Assembly: GCF_003335585.1 (NCBI RefSeq)
Contig: NZ_QBFD01000029.1
Location: 1-64,000 of the forward strand
Origin: Sulfitobacter sp. DFL-14
GTDB lineage: Bacteria; Pseudomonadota; Alphaproteobacteria; Rhodobacterales; Rhodobacteraceae
Direction: 5' to 3'
DNA: 64,000 bases
The position numbers were made by a program, and so were the translations under genes. Below, piece by piece: positions 34,074 to 43,171 of the stretch (within the stretch, counting starts at the first letter, position 1; each line of letters starts with the position of its first letter). A model generated the notes under the pieces. That model ran no database searches. It worked only from the letters and a program-made list of their open reading frames with translations, and was not told where the DNA came from.

Positions 34074-36611
34074 CTACCCGATCTTGTGGCCGATCGCCAA
34101 TTGCGCGGCGGCCAGCCGTGCAACCGGTACGCGAAACGGCGAGCAGGAAACATAGTCAAATCCCACCGCGCGGCAAAAAGCGATTGATTCGGGGTTGCCG
34201 CCATGTTCTCCGCAGAGCGACAAGGTGATGCCCGGACGGGCCTTGCGGCCACGTTCCGCGCCCAGTTGCAGCAGCTCCCCTACCCCGTCCGTATCAAGCA
34301 CGTGAAACGGATCTTCCGGGAAAACGCCCTGCTGGACATAGTTCGACATGAACCGCCCCGCATCGTCGCGCGACAGACCATAGGTCATCTGCGTCAGGTC
34401 ATTGGTGCCGAAGCTGAGGAATGAACAATGGGGCGCGATTTCGCCTGCCCGCAGGGCGGCGCGGGGCGTTTCGACCATCACACCGAGGCGATAGGTGAAC
34501 TGCACCCCGGTTTCATTGCGCACGGCGGCGGCGATGGCATCGACGGAGGTCTTGATCAGCTCCACCTCGCGGCGGGCGCTGACCAGCGGGATCATCACCT
34601 CGGGCACCACCGGCTCACCGTCGCGGCTGGCGGCGATGGTCGCCTCAAAGATCGCGCGGGCCTGCATCTCGTAGATTTCCGGCACCGTCACGCCCAGGCG
34701 CACACCGCGCATCCCCAGCATCGGGTTGTATTCGCTCAGCCCCTCGACCCGCCGGATCACGTCGGACAGGGGCAGGTTCAGCGCCTCCGCCAGCTCGCGC
34801 TGGCCGGCCTTGTCGGCGGGCAGGAATTCATGCAGCGGCGGGTCGAACAGCCGGATGCAGACCGGCTGACCCTGCATGATGCGGAACAACTGGGTAAAGT
34901 CGTCGCGCTGCATCGGCAGCAGCCGCTCCAGCACCGCGCGCCGGTCCTCCCCGGTTTCGGCAAAGATCATCTCGCGCATCACCGTCAGGCGGCCGGGATC
35001 AAAGAACATATGCTCCGTCCGGCACAGCCCGATGCCATGGGCGTTGAAATTGCGCGCGGTCTGGGCATCGGCGGGGGTGTCGGCATTGGCACGGATCTTG
35101 ATGTCCGCCACCTCCTCGGCCCAGGTCATCAGCCGGTTGAAGGTATCATCAAGCGCCGCTTCGCGCATCTGGGCGGCCCCGGCCAGCACCTGACCGTTGG
35201 AGCCGTCCACGGTGATCTCGTCCCCGGTGGAGAATGTCCGCCCGTCCGACGCGGTGATCTGGCCCTTGCGCAGGTTGAACCGCATGTTGGAGGCCCCCAC
35301 CACACAGGGCAGACCGATGCCGCGCCCGATCACGGCGGCATGGCTGGTGATGCCGCCCCGCTCTGTCAGCACGGCGGCGGCGGCATGCATGCCGCGAATG
35401 TCCTCGGGCGAGGTTTCGCGCCGGATCAGGATACAGGCTTCGCCGCGCGCGGCACTTGCCTGCGCCTCTGTCGCGGTAAAGACGATCTTGCCGGTGGCGG
35501 CACCGGGGCTGGCGGCAATGCCACGCCCGATCACGTCGCGCTTGGTGCGCGGGTCCACCTGCCGGTGCAGCAATTCGGTCAGCGTGCGGGGCTGCACCCG
35601 CATCAGGGCTTCCTCCCGCGTGATGATCTTGTCATCCGCAAGGGCCACGGAAATGCGCACCGCCGCCCGCGAAGACCGCGCCACGCGCACGCCGTCCAGA
35701 ATATGCAGGCGCCCGTCCTCGATGACGAATTCCACCTGCATTTCCTCGCGCAGTTTTCCGCGCATCAGGGCGGCATGTTCGGTCAGCTCGGCAAAGGCCT
35801 CCGGCGCCAGTTCCTCCAGCGACTCGCCGCGCGGGTCCTTGGTCAGGTACAGCGCTGCCGCATCGCCTTCCAGCGCGTCGCGCCCCTGCGACTGGCTCAG
35901 GTAGCGCCCGGTGATCTGCGGCGCGCCGGTGTCGCTGTTGACCAGTTGCAGCACGCCCGAGCCGCATTGCCCCGAGCCGACGCCAAAGGCCATTTCCTGC
36001 ACCACCAGCCCCAGCCCGGCATCGGCCGGCGCGCCCTTGGCCTGGCGCAGCAGGCGGGCCGATGTACCGTTCCAGGCCCGCGCCATCGACCGCAGCACCG
36101 CCGACAGCTGGGTGGTGCGGTCCTGGGGAAAGGCTTCTTCCGTTTCCTGTTCATAGGCCTGCAGCGATTGCGCCAGCGCCGCGCGGCCATCGCCGTTCAC
36201 ATCGTCGAACATGTCGGGGTCCAGCCGCGCCACATTGACCGCATAGGCCTGCACGAAACGGGTATAAAGCCCGGCGGCGGCCTCTTCGCCCAGGGATTTG
36301 GACAGTTCCTTCAGCCGCGCGTCATTGATCCCGATGTTCAGCACCGCCCCCGGCCCGCCCCAATCGGGGTCTTCGCTGGAGGGGCGCACGCAGAGCATGG
36401 CATCTTCGGGGAATTCCGCCACAACCGCATCGACATTGGGCAATTGCGCATCACCCAGCCGGTGCACCGCCTCAAAGGACAGGGCAACGGTGCGCGGCAC
36501 CGGCAGGTCCAGACGCACCAGCCGTTGCAGGCATTTGGCGCGACCGCCGTGGCTTTCGTTGGCGATGGGCGCGGTGGCCGTGACGAGGGTGGTATCGGGA
36601 TTATTCTGCAC
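34074..36611 (-). CDS. ppdK: Pyruvate, phosphate dikinase
   Basis: 845 residues from a GTG with AAGGTG upstream; an ATG ten codons earlier lacks a ribosome site. The N-terminal ATP-grasp domain, central phospho-His domain (GGITSHAAVIGRGIGLPCVVG around the His) and C-terminal PEP TIM barrel (LCRTEHMF, LSFGTNDLTQMTYGLSRDD, with the catalytic Cys in LSLCGEHGGNP) are all intact. Interconverts pyruvate and PEP using ATP and phosphate, for gluconeogenesis. Confidence 0.95.
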   Translation of the reverse strand: MQNNPDTTLVTATAPIANESHGGRAKCLQRLVRLDLPVPRTVALSFEAVHRLGDAQLPNVDAVVAEFPEDAMLCVRPSSEDPDWGGPGAVLNIGINDARLKELSKSLGEEAAAGLYTRFVQAYAVNVARLDPDMFDDVNGDGRAALAQSLQAYEQETEEAFPQDRTTQLSAVLRSMARAWNGTSARLLRQAKGAPADAGLGLVVQEMAFGVGSGQCGSGVLQLVNSDTGAPQITGRYLSQSQGRDALEGDAAALYLTKDPRGESLEELAPEAFAELTEHAALMRGKLREEMQVEFVIEDGRLHILDGVRVARSSRAAVRISVALADDKIITREEALMRVQPRTLTELLHRQVDPRTKRDVIGRGIAASPGAATGKIVFTATEAQASAARGEACILIRRETSPEDIRGMHAAAAVLTERGGITSHAAVIGRGIGLPCVVGASNMRFNLRKGQITASDGRTFSTGDEITVDGSNGQVLAGAAQMREAALDDTFNRLMTWAEEVADIKIRANADTPADAQTARNFNAHGIGLCRTEHMFFDPGRLTVMREMIFAETGEDRRAVLERLLPMQRDDFTQLFRIMQGQPVCIRLFDPPLHEFLPADKAGQRELAEALNLPLSDVIRRVEGLSEYNPMLGMRGVRLGVTVPEIYEMQARAIFEATIAASRDGEPVVPEVMIPLVSARREVELIKTSVDAIAAAVRNETGVQFTYRLGVMVETPRAALRAGEIAPHCSFLSFGTNDLTQMTYGLSRDDAGRFMSNYVQQGVFPEDPFHVLDTDGVGELLQLGAERGRKARPGITLSLCGEHGGNPESIAFCRAVGFDYVSCSPFRVPVARLAAAQLAIGHKIG

Positions 36612-36701
36612 TGCAGCACCTTGAACTATCCGGGGCAGCATAGGCAGATTGCGCGGGCTGGCAAGCCCTGCCCGACCGCCACCCCGGCCGGTATCGGAGT
36701 G

Positions 36702-38897
36702 TCAGCCGTCCAGCCGTGTCAGATCGGCGACAGAGGTACAGATGCTGCGGATCCGGCTGAGCAGGTTCAGACGGTTGCGGCGCACCATGCCATTGTCGGA
36801 ATTGACCTGCACCGCATCGAAAAACGCATCAATCGGGCCACGCAGGGCGGACATGGCGGACATGGCGGCGGCAAAGTCCTGAGCCTCCATCGCCGGTTTG
36901 ATCTGCGCCTCTGCCTGATCGAGGGCCGCAAACAATGCACGCTCCGCGTCGTCTTCGGCGTATTTGATATCCGCGCCAAAGGAATATTCGACGCCATCAG
37001 CCTCTTCCGCCTGGGTCAGGATGTTGTTCGCGCGTTTGAAGCCCTGGATCAGGTTCTCGCCGTCGTCGGTTTTCAGCGTCTCGGAGAGGGCCTTGGCACG
37101 TTTGACGAGGAGGGTCAGATCGTCGTTGCCGGGCATCGCTATGCAGGCGTCGATGATGTCGTGTCGGATGCCTTGGTCCTTGAGGTAGACCTTGAGGCGG
37201 TCGTGGAGGAAGGCGAGGAGGTCGACCACGGCCGGGACGCGCAGATAGTTGGAATTGTTCTTAGATTCCCGATAACGCGCGACCAAATCAACGCTGTCAA
37301 ACACTAGTGACGGGTCATCATAGTCTTTGGCCGCAACCGAACCAGATCTCTCGAGAGCTGCCCGTATATTTTGGTGGTAAGGATGTACCAACTTCTGGGC
37401 ATCAAAAGGTTTCTCATTCTCCACCAAAATCCGAATAACCCCCAACGCCGCCCTGCGCAGCGCAAAGGGGTCCTTGCTCCCGGTGGGCTTCTCATCAATC
37501 GCCCAGAACCCGGTCAGCTTGTCGATCTTCTCGGCCAGCGCCACGGCCACCGACACGGGCGCGGTTGGCACATCATCCGATGGCCCCAGCGGCGCGTAAT
37601 GCTCTTTGGCCGCTGCCGCCACCGCGTCGGATTTGCCCGCCGCGCGCGCATAATAGCTGCCCATCAGCCCCTGCAATTCGGGGAATTCATAGACCATCTC
37701 GGAGGACAGATCCGCCTTGGCCAGCCGCGCGGCCTCATAGGCCTCGTCCGCATCCGCGCCGACCATCGGGGCCAGTTCGCGGGCCAGGGTCGCCATGCGG
37801 TCGATCAGCTCGGCCTGGGTGCCCAGCTTGTTGTGGAAGGTGACATTGGACAGGTTGTCCACCCAGGTCTCCATCCCCTTTTCGGATGTCGCCACGCGCA
37901 GGTCATTTTCCCAAAAGAACTTGGCGTCCGAAAGCCGCGCCGACAGCACCTTTTCATTACCCGCCAGAATGGTCGCGCCCTCGTCCGCCGTGGTGCGGTT
38001 GGCGACGGTGATGAACTTTTCGATCCGGCCGGTCTTGGGGTTCTTCACGGAAAAGAACTTCTGATGCTCGCGCATGGAGGTTTGCAGCACCTCCGGCGGC
38101 AGGTCGAGGAAATCATCCGCAATCGGCCCCATCAGGACCACCGGCCATTCCACCAGCCCCGCAACCTCGGCCAGCAGGCCCGCATCCTCGACCACCTCCA
38201 TCCCGGCGGCAAAGGCGGCATTGGTGGCGTCGTGCCAGATCGCATCGGCGCGTTCCTGCGGGTTCAGCACGACAAAGGCGCGCTTGAGCTTTGCCTCGTA
38301 ATCCTCGAACCCTGCGACCGTGATCGCGTCAGGCGCCAGAAAGCGGTGGCCGCGCGTGATGTTGCCCGCCGTGATGCCATCAACCTCAAGCGGAACGACA
38401 GTCGCGCCGCCCTCATCGCTCATCAGGCAGAGGATGGAATGCAGCGGGCGCACCCATTTCAGCGTGCCATTGCCCCAGCGCATGGATTTCGGCCAGGGGA
38501 AATTGCGGATCGCCTGTTCCAGCACTTCCGCCACGATGTCAGCAGCCGGGCGGCCCGGCTTCTCGATCCGGGCGAAGAGGATGTTGCCCTTGGGCGTTTC
38601 GCGTTCCTCAAGCTGGTCGCGGGTGACACCGGCACCGCGCAGGAAACCTTCGATGGCCTTTTCAGGCGCATCGGCCTTTGGCCCCTTGCGTTCCTCCACC
38701 GTGCGGGGGCTGGCATCCAGCATCCCCTCAAGCGCCAGCGTCAGGCGGCGCGGCGTGGAAAAGGCGGCGGCATGGGCATAGGTCAGACCGGCCTCGACCA
38801 GACCATCCGTGACCAGCTTTTGCAGGTCGGCGGCGGCACGTTTTTGCATCCGGGCGGGGATTTCTTCGGAGAAGAGTTCGATCAGCAGGTCTGGCAC
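36702..38897 (-). CDS. glyS: Glycyl-tRNA synthetase beta subunit
   Basis: 731 residues: LIELFSEEIPARMQKRAAAD at the front, then the HD-like core and the C-terminal GlyS anticodon-binding part (HDRLKVYLKDQGIRHDIIDA, GNDDLTLLVKRAKAL). The stretch coding about residues 486-552 is visibly AT-richer and holds a variable insert (ERSGSVAAKDYDDPSLVFD). With GlyQ it charges tRNA-Gly. Confidence 0.95.
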   Translation of the reverse strand: MPDLLIELFSEEIPARMQKRAAADLQKLVTDGLVEAGLTYAHAAAFSTPRRLTLALEGMLDASPRTVEERKGPKADAPEKAIEGFLRGAGVTRDQLEERETPKGNILFARIEKPGRPAADIVAEVLEQAIRNFPWPKSMRWGNGTLKWVRPLHSILCLMSDEGGATVVPLEVDGITAGNITRGHRFLAPDAITVAGFEDYEAKLKRAFVVLNPQERADAIWHDATNAAFAAGMEVVEDAGLLAEVAGLVEWPVVLMGPIADDFLDLPPEVLQTSMREHQKFFSVKNPKTGRIEKFITVANRTTADEGATILAGNEKVLSARLSDAKFFWENDLRVATSEKGMETWVDNLSNVTFHNKLGTQAELIDRMATLARELAPMVGADADEAYEAARLAKADLSSEMVYEFPELQGLMGSYYARAAGKSDAVAAAAKEHYAPLGPSDDVPTAPVSVAVALAEKIDKLTGFWAIDEKPTGSKDPFALRRAALGVIRILVENEKPFDAQKLVHPYHQNIRAALERSGSVAAKDYDDPSLVFDSVDLVARYRESKNNSNYLRVPAVVDLLAFLHDRLKVYLKDQGIRHDIIDACIAMPGNDDLTLLVKRAKALSETLKTDDGENLIQGFKRANNILTQAEEADGVEYSFGADIKYAEDDAERALFAALDQAEAQIKPAMEAQDFAAAMSAMSALRGPIDAFFDAVQVNSDNGMVRRNRLNLLSRIRSICTSVADLTRLDG

Positions 38898-39380
38898 AGG
38901 TCACACTTCGGTTGGGAACGTGGCCGAGGGATAACGGGCGCATCCCCCGCCGTCCAGACCCCGCCGCGACCCCGGGGCGGCTTTTGCCGGTGTTTCCACC
39001 CCGGGGCCGCTGATCCGGGGCGAAATGCCCGGGTCAGGGCGTGTGGCTTCTGTACCACTGGTGGCAATGCTGCGCGGGTTCAGTGGTTTGAGACATGCAG
39101 CACTTATGGTGTGTCGGGGGGAACGCAGGACCGCCCCGACTTTGCCGCGCCTGGCGTTTTCAAGACAGTGGCGATCTGCCTCAAAAATCTCCCGAAACGC
39201 TGCTGACTCAAATGCTTCCGCCACATCACCGCAATTTGCGCGAAAACCTAATGATGACATGTCAAAAATGACATGTCATCATTTGTGGCTGCGGTTGATC
39301 TGCCTCTGCGCCCCCGGCCAGCCTTCCAGATGTTCGGAGGACCGTTGCATGTTCTGGGGTTCAGATGACCTGAACCGCGC
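38898..39380. other. Gene-free leader region upstream of glyS
   Basis: About 480 bases with no supportable gene between glyS and the small membrane-protein gene. It holds the 34-bp double palindrome at 39250-39283 and a GC-rich hairpin near 38958-38984. Since glyS is transcribed away from it, it may be the promoter/leader of glyS. Confidence 0.5.
39250..39283. promoter_or_regulatory. Double palindrome TGACATGTCA, candidate operator upstream of glyS
   Basis: AATGATGACATGTCA, an AAAA loop and its exact complement form a perfect 15-bp inverted repeat. Each arm itself contains the palindrome TGACATGTCA (39255-39264 and 39269-39278), centred 14 bases apart. Two such sites side by side look like paired operator sites more than a terminator, because no T-run follows. 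The regulator is unknown. Confidence 0.5.
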
Positions 39381-39905
39381 CTATTGCGTCACAGACGACG
39401 GCGCGGGCGGGCATTCCTCGCCCACCACGGTGCCATCATAGGCCTTTTCACCGCAGTCGTTCAGCTCGTGCCAGACATAGCCGTGCCCGTCTTCGGTGAT
39501 CGCGACGATGCGGTCCACGCCGTAGTGGACGTTCTTCTGCCCCATGAAGGCCAGCGCGCGGCCCTCTTCAAGCGCTGCACCGATGGCGGCGGCGTCAAAG
39601 CAGGAAAACCAGCCCGGCGCATTGCGCGGCGTGGCGCTGTCCAGCAGGACATAGCTTTCGGTCAGGAAAGGCAGGCTCAGCGGCGTGGTGAAACAGGCGC
39701 GGAACCGGATCGGCGAACTGTCCGCGTCGATGGCGGTGATCCCCTCGGCCGGGATGGCTTCGGGCTGCTGCGATGTCAAAGACACCAGCGAAACGCTGTC
39801 CTGCCGCACTTCGTCATAGAACCCGTAGACCTGCAGGTAATAAAGCACCCCGCCCGCGACCAATGCAGATACCAAGATGACAATCCCTATGATCTTGCCG
39901 CTCAC
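39381..39905 (-). CDS. Small membrane-anchored protein between glyQ and glyS (DUF6446-like)
   Basis: 174 residues from a GTG that overlaps the glyQ stop (GTGA). An N-terminal membrane helix (about 3-24, [20 protein letters not shown]) is followed by a periplasmic-type domain with Cys in FRACFTT, WFSCFDA, LNDCGEK and GEECPP. I recall a DUF6446-type protein at this place in Rhodobacteraceae. Function unknown; coupling to glyQ is conserved-looking. Confidence 0.72.
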   Translation of the reverse strand: MSGKIIGIVILVSALVAGGVLYYLQVYGFYDEVRQDSVSLVSLTSQQPEAIPAEGITAIDADSSPIRFRACFTTPLSLPFLTESYVLLDSATPRNAPGWFSCFDAAAIGAALEEGRALAFMGQKNVHYGVDRIVAITEDGHGYVWHELNDCGEKAYDGTVVGEECPPAPSSVTQ

Positions 39906-40840
39906 GCCGCGTCCCCGGTCCAGCCGCCTGCGCGGGTCTGCACAAAGGCATCGGCGCACATCTTGGCCAGGGTGCGCACCCGCCCGATATAGGCCTGCCG
40001 TTCCGTCACGCTGATCACGCCGCGCGCGTCCAGCAGGTTGAACATATGGGAGGCCTTGATGCATTGGTCATAGGCCGGATGCGCCATGACAATGCGCTTG
40101 CCGGTCTTGGGGTCCTGGGCGGGCTGGTCGAGGATATGCCTGCAATGGGCTTCCGCCTCTTCGAACTGGCGCAGCAGCACCTCGGTATTGGCAGTGTCGA
40201 AGTTCCAGCGCGCGTATTCCTCTTCCGTCTGTTTGAATACATCCGCATAGGTCAGCGGAATCGGCGCGTCCGGGTCGTTGAAGGGCATGTCCATCACGTG
40301 ATCCACGCCCAGCACATACATCGCCAGCCGCTCAAGCCCATAGGTCAGCTCGCCCGAGACGGGGTGGCAGTCATGCCCGCCGACCTGCTGGAAATAGGTG
40401 AACTGGCTGACCTCCATGCCGTCGCACCAGACTTCCCAGCCCAGACCCCAGGCGCCCAGCGTGGGGCTTTCCCAGTCATCTTCGACAAAGCGGATGTCAT
40501 GCAGCTCCATGTTGATCCCGATCGCCTCAAGCGAGCCGAGATACAGCTCCTGCAGATTGGGCGGGCTGGGTTTGATCAGCACCTGATACTGATAATAATG
40601 CTGCAACCGGTTCGGGTTCTCGCCATAGCGCCCGTCGGTGGGGCGGCGCGACGGCTGAACATAGGCCGCCGTCCAGGGCTGGGTGCCCAGGCTGCGCAGA
40701 GTTGTGGCAGGATGGAAAGTACCGGCCCCCACCTCCATGTCATAGGGCTGCAGGATGGCGCAGCCGTGGCGCGCCCAATAGCCCTGCAAGGCAAGAATGA
40801 TTGCCTGGAAAGAACGCGGCGCATCGGGGTTTACGGACAT
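39902..40840 (-). CDS. glyQ: Glycyl-tRNA synthetase alpha subunit
   Basis: 312 residues. [22 protein letters not shown] and [20 protein letters not shown] are the class II aminoacylation core; [19 protein letters not shown] is motif 3. Activates glycine and, with GlyS, charges tRNA-Gly. First gene of glyQ-(membrane protein); glyS is 480 bases further. Confidence 0.96.
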   Translation of the reverse strand: MSVNPDAPRSFQAIILALQGYWARHGCAILQPYDMEVGAGTFHPATTLRSLGTQPWTAAYVQPSRRPTDGRYGENPNRLQHYYQYQVLIKPSPPNLQELYLGSLEAIGINMELHDIRFVEDDWESPTLGAWGLGWEVWCDGMEVSQFTYFQQVGGHDCHPVSGELTYGLERLAMYVLGVDHVMDMPFNDPDAPIPLTYADVFKQTEEEYARWNFDTANTEVLLRQFEEAEAHCRHILDQPAQDPKTGKRIVMAHPAYDQCIKASHMFNLLDARGVISVTERQAYIGRVRTLAKMCADAFVQTRAGGWTGDAA

Positions 40841-40997
40841 TTGGAGGACCTCTTTCTATGCGCGCCATTCCTACGGCTGTCACCCTGGGGCGTCAATTGC
40901 GGCATTGTGATAAAATAGGAGACCATCAGCCATAGCATTCGTGGCGGTTTCCTGCTTATCTGCGCCGGATTTTGATTCAGTGAAAGTACACGCCCCG

Positions 40998-42791
40998 ATG
41001 ATCCGTCTTGTTCTGGCTGTTTGCGCCGCGACCCTGTCCTTTGCTCCCCCCGCGACCCGTCCCGTGCAGGCCCAGGCCGCAGACGAGGTTGTCTGGGTCC
41101 AGATCGAGGCGCAGCCCAGCCTGGCGGCAGCGACCGACCGGGCGCGCGCCTATACCACCCTGCTTGAGGATGTGAACGGCTTTGCCCTGGGTGGCGGCTG
41201 GTACGGCATCGCCGTCGGCCCCTACCGCCGCTCGGACGCGGAACAGGTTCTGCGCACCTATGTCCGCGACGGGCTGGTGCCGCGCGACAGTTTCATCCAG
41301 CTGAGCAGCCGGTTCAACCAGCAGTTCTGGCCGGTGGGTGCCAATGTGCTGAACAGCGGGGTGATCGACACGCCTTCCACGGTGGTGACGACAACACCGG
41401 ATGCGACACCGGATGCAACACCGGAACCGCTGGCCGAGGCCCCCACCCCCGTGCCGGAACCCGAACCCGCCGATGAGACACCGCAAGAGGCCCGCCTGTC
41501 CGAGCGTCTGCTTGACGCGCAGGAACGCCGCGATCTGCAGATCGCGCTGCAATGGGCGGGTTTCTACAATGCCAGCATCGACGGCGCCTTTGGCCGCGGC
41601 ACGCGCAACTCCATGGCGCAATGGCAGGCCGCCAACGGCTATGAAGAGACCGGCGTGCTGACCACCCTGCAGCGTGCCGACCTGCTGAAGCAATATAACG
41701 CGGTGCTGGACGGGCTCGGTCTGCGCATGGTCCGGGACGACAAGGCCGGGATCGAAATCATGATGCCCACCGCAGAGGTGGCGCTGGACAAATACGAACC
41801 CCCTTTCGTGCAGTACAACAGCACCGGCGACATTGGCGCGCGGGTGCTGCTGATCAGCCAGGCCGGGGACCAGAACACCTTGTTCGGCCTCTATGACATC
41901 ATGCAGACGCTGGAGATCGTGCCGCTGAACGGCCCGCGTGACCGCAAGAACAGCTCTTTCGAGCTGATCGGCGAAAACGGCAGCATCATCAGCCAGACCC
42001 AGGTGTCGCTGGAAGATGGCCATATCAAGGGTTTCACGCTGATCTGGCCCGCAGGCGACGAGGAACGCCGCCGCCGGGTCATTGCGGAAATGTCGAAAAG
42101 CCTGATCCGTCTGCCCGGCGTGCTCGACCCCGCAGCGGGCAGCAACGAGGAACAGGCCATCGACCTGGTCGCGGGCCTGCAGGTGCGTCAGCCCAAGATC
42201 GCGCGCTCCGGCTTCTTTGTCGATGCCAATGGCAGTGTCGCCACCACCTCCGAGGCGGTGCAAGGCTGTGGCCGGCTGACCATCGACGGCGATACCGAAG
42301 CCGATGTGATCGCCAATGACAGTGCCAGCGGGGTCGCCATCCTGAAACCGCGCGAGGCATTGGCCCCCATCGCGATTGCCGAATTCGGCATCGGCACCCC
42401 CCGCCTGCAATCGGAAATCTCTGTCGCGGGCTATTCCTATGAAGGGGTCCTGTCGGCGGCGACGCTGACCTTTGGCACGCTGTCGGACGTGCGCGGGCTG
42501 CGGGGCGAGGAGATGCTGCGGCGTCTGGCGCTTGGTGCACAGGCCGGTGATGTCGGCGGCCCGGTTTTCGATGCCAGCGGCAATGTCATGGGCATGTTGC
42601 TGCCGCGTGCCACCGGCGCGCAGGAATTGCCGCAGGACGTGAATTTTGCGGTCGATTCAGCGGTGATCGCTGAACTGGCCACAACGGCCGGCCTGACCCT
42701 GAAGGTGGGAGAGCGCACAGGCGCCATCGCACCACGTGACCTGCGCCTGAACGCGCAGGGCATGACGGTATTGGTCAGCTGCTGGGAATAA
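40998..42791 (+). CDS. Secreted protein with peptidoglycan-binding domain and catalytically dead trypsin-like domain
   Basis: 597 residues from ATG 40998, with signal peptide to about 27 (VQAQA). A SPOR-like region (35-95) precedes a Thr/Pro/Glu linker (118-160) and a PG-binding domain (LDAQERRDLQIALQWAGFYN, FGRGTRNSMAQWQAANG). The C-terminal 200 residues have the layout of a chymotrypsin-fold protease, but the His site reads TTSEAVQGC (416-424), the Asp site SGVAILK (444-450) and the Ser site GDVGGPV (517-523) with Val for Ser. It is therefore probably a non-catalytic wall-bound protein. Confidence 0.8.
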   Translation: MIRLVLAVCAATLSFAPPATRPVQAQAADEVVWVQIEAQPSLAAATDRARAYTTLLEDVNGFALGGGWYGIAVGPYRRSDAEQVLRTYVRDGLVPRDSFIQLSSRFNQQFWPVGANVLNSGVIDTPSTVVTTTPDATPDATPEPLAEAPTPVPEPEPADETPQEARLSERLLDAQERRDLQIALQWAGFYNASIDGAFGRGTRNSMAQWQAANGYEETGVLTTLQRADLLKQYNAVLDGLGLRMVRDDKAGIEIMMPTAEVALDKYEPPFVQYNSTGDIGARVLLISQAGDQNTLFGLYDIMQTLEIVPLNGPRDRKNSSFELIGENGSIISQTQVSLEDGHIKGFTLIWPAGDEERRRRVIAEMSKSLIRLPGVLDPAAGSNEEQAIDLVAGLQVRQPKIARSGFFVDANGSVATTSEAVQGCGRLTIDGDTEADVIANDSASGVAILKPREALAPIAIAEFGIGTPRLQSEISVAGYSYEGVLSAATLTFGTLSDVRGLRGEEMLRRLALGAQAGDVGGPVFDASGNVMGMLLPRATGAQELPQDVNFAVDSAVIAELATTAGLTLKVGERTGAIAPRDLRLNAQGMTVLVSCWE

Positions 42792-42810
42792 CGCCTGGGG
42801 AGAGTCGGCT

Positions 42811-42852
42811 CGGAGTTTTCAAAAACTCCGGACCGATTTTTTCAAAAAAATT
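42811..42852. terminator. Twin-hairpin element R1
   Basis: GGAGTTTT-CA-AAAACTCC, then GGACCG, then ATTTTTTC-AAAAAAAT: two adjacent AT-rich hairpins that can stop transcription in both directions. Same layout as R2 (42970-43011) and R3 (43128-43169). Confidence 0.65.
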
Positions 42853-42855
42853 GCC

Positions 42856-42957
42856 TCAATCTGCGATGCCGGGCGTGACGTAGACCGGCATCGGGCCATC
42901 CGCCCGGAACGCCGCCCACTCCACCGCCCCGCACCAGCAAGCCCCGGCCATTTTCAT
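42856..42957 (-). pseudogene. Relic of the TPP-enzyme 3' end, unit 1
   Basis: 33-codon frame from an ATG: starts MKMAGACWCGAV, ends AAFRADGPMPVYVTPGIAD. It aligns with the gene's C-terminus (MKLAEAFGAGAV, 11 residues missing, AAFRADGPTLIYVTPDIAD). Almost certainly a duplicated gene end; translation would require its own start. Confidence 0.6.
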
Positions 42958-42969
42958 GACACCCCAACC

Positions 42970-43011
42970 GGAGTTTTCAAAAACTCCGGACCGATTTTTT
43001 CAAAAAAATCG
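42970..43011. terminator. Twin-hairpin element R2
   Basis: Second unit: GGAGTTTTCAAAAACTCC at 42970-42987 followed by CGATTTTTTCAAAAAAATCG at 42992-43011. Confidence 0.65.
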
Positions 43012-43013
43012 TC

Positions 43014-43115
43014 TCAATCTGCGATGTCGGAGATGACGCAGACCGGCATCGGACCATCAGCGCGGAAAGCAGCCGTCTCCACCGCCCCGCACCAACAAGC
43101 CTCAACCACTCTCAT
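43014..43115 (-). pseudogene. Relic of the TPP-enzyme 3' end, unit 2
   Basis: 33-codon frame from an ATG: starts MRVVEACWCGAV, ends AAFRADGPMPVCVISDIAD. It has the same 33-base gap relative to the gene as unit 1, so both arose from one already deleted ancestor. Confidence 0.6.
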
Positions 43116-43127
43116 GGCCGCCCAACC

Positions 43128-43169
43128 GGAGTTTTCAAAAACTCCGGACCGATTTTTTCAAAAAAATCG
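43128..43169. terminator. Twin-hairpin element R3, terminator of the TPP-enzyme gene
   Basis: GGAGTTTTCAAAAACTCC (43128-43145) and CGATTTTTTCAAAAAAATCG (43150-43169) lie just after the minus-strand stop at 43172, so transcripts of that gene meet the A/T-rich hairpin first. Confidence 0.7.
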
Positions 43170-43171
43170 TC

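Larger units (their letters stand above)
42812..43171. repeat. Tandem 158-bp repeats derived from the 3' end of the downstream TPP-enzyme gene
   Basis: The twin hairpin plus the minus-strand gene end occurs three times with a period of exactly 158 bases (hairpins at 42812, 42970 and 43128). The third unit runs into the true 3' end of the gene at 43172. On the minus strand the two extra units read in frame to a stop as 33-codon relics (42856-42957 and 43014-43115), both ending AAFRADGPMPV...IAD like the real C-terminus AAFRADGPTLIYVTPDIAD. They lack 33 bases that the gene has. Confidence 0.85.

Noticed and set aside
34428-37307. 959-codon open frame antisense to ppdK and glyS
   Set aside because: Antisense of clearly conserved enzymes; composition is His/Gln/Gly/Arg-rich shadow sequence.
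39025-39441. 138-codon open frame in the gap upstream of glyS
   Set aside because: No ribosome site, a mixed composition, and it overlaps both the palindrome and the membrane-protein gene.
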